NCBI GenBank assembly: GCA_016200445.1
Contig: JACQEQ010000062.1
Span: 1 to 5,350, forward strand
Direction of reading: 5' to 3'
DNA from: Gammaproteobacteria bacterium
GTDB taxonomy: Bacteria; Pseudomonadota; Gammaproteobacteria; SG8-11
Length of the DNA stretch: 5,350 nucleotides
The translations under genes were made by a program, and so were the position numbers. Of this stretch, positions 5,113 through 5,350 are shown piece by piece; position 1 is the stretch's first letter, and every line of letters starts with the position of its first letter. The notes below the pieces were generated by a model. That model was given only the letters and a program-made list of their open reading frames with translations, had not been told where the DNA came from and made no database searches.

Positions 5113-5350
5113 ATGAAATCAATTCGGCGTGTAGTTCCAGCACTGGTAATGACAGCGTTGTTTCCGCTGCACGCGGGTGCAGCTGATCTGAAGTGGAATG
5201 GCTTTCTGGATTTCACTTTCATGGCAGTCGACGACACGACACCTACTGGGCCGAGCCCGACGCAAAGCAAGTTCGATATCAACGGGGAGTTGGATGTAAA
5301 CGTGGCATTAGGAAATAACGTCACGACCCGGATGGATTTTGATTTATATA
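5113..5350 (+). CDS. N-terminus of an outer-membrane beta-barrel (porin-like) protein, 3' end beyond window
   Basis: 79 codons are visible from the ATG at 5113, which has GGAGAG 6 bases upstream; the frame is open at the right edge. Residues 1-23 form a classic type I signal peptide: KSIRR, a hydrophobic core and cleavage at AGA-A or GAA-D. The mature part begins DLKWNGFLDFTFMAVDD, then a Pro/Thr-rich loop (TTPTGPSPTQ), KFDINGELDVNVALG and VTTRMDFDL. This alternation of polar and apolar residues in strand-loop-strand order, with the DLKWNGFLD opening, is typical of outer-membrane barrel proteins, and it recalls the putative beta-barrel porin-2/OmpL-like group. Too little is visible to name the family or substrate. 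It lies 110 bases after the glycine-zipper gene on the same strand, so partial co-transcription is possible. Confidence 0.72.
   Translation, partial: MKSIRRVVPALVMTALFPLHAGAADLKWNGFLDFTFMAVDDTTPTGPSPTQSKFDINGELDVNVALGNNVTTRMDFDLY

Noticed and set aside
4703..5143. 146-codon minus-strand open frame across the glycine-zipper gene
   Set aside because: It is antisense to a well-supported exported protein and spans the intergenic hairpin region; the translation shows no recognisable domain.
1..5350. CRISPR arrays, insertion-sequence ends, tRNA or rRNA genes, toxin-antitoxin or phage genes
   Set aside because: Scanned by eye on both strands; no regularly spaced repeats, transposase motifs or RNA-gene signatures were seen.

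Overview
The window looks like chromosomal DNA from a Gram-negative bacterium, most likely a proteobacterium (a gammaproteobacterium is a reasonable guess). The GC content is moderate, there are five likely lipoproteins or exported proteins plus an outer-membrane barrel, and spacing between genes is tight. I see no mobile-element gene, CRISPR array, tRNA or rRNA. The species cannot be named from the sequence.

Layout. At the left edge, on the minus strand, is most of a cytoplasmic glycerophosphodiester phosphodiesterase whose C-terminus is cut off by the window (608 down to 1). A strong intrinsic terminator (656-692) separates it from a compact minus-strand operon of four genes, read from right to left: a short LPP20-family lipoprotein (4285-3719), an LpoB-like lipoprotein (3719-3111), a TPR-type COG3014-like lipoprotein (3065-1767) and a long LPP20-family lipoprotein (1745-717). 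Gaps inside the operon are a 1-base overlap, 45 bases and 21 bases. All four proteins start with a lipobox signal peptide and none has Asp after the lipidated Cys, so all four are predicted to reach the outer membrane. A divergent control region of about 160 bases (4289-4447) with inverted and direct repeats separates this operon from two plus-strand genes: a His-rich glycine-zipper envelope protein (4448-5002) and the first 79 codons of an outer-membrane beta-barrel protein (5113 to the right edge).

How the genes may work together. LPP20, LpoB-like and TPR lipoproteins made from one transcript suggest a multi-protein assembly on the inner face of the outer membrane. The parts recall the LPP20/TolB-N-type domains found in the flagellar outer-membrane ring proteins FlgP, FlgO and FlgT, and the LpoB activators of peptidoglycan synthases, but no flagellar or murein-synthesis gene lies in this window. 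The long LPP20 protein seems to carry an additional LpoB/TolB-N-like domain at its C-terminus, and the LpoB homologue lacks the long flexible linker of the E. coli protein. This operon is the part of the window most worth following up. The rest reads as ordinary envelope and lipid-metabolism genes.
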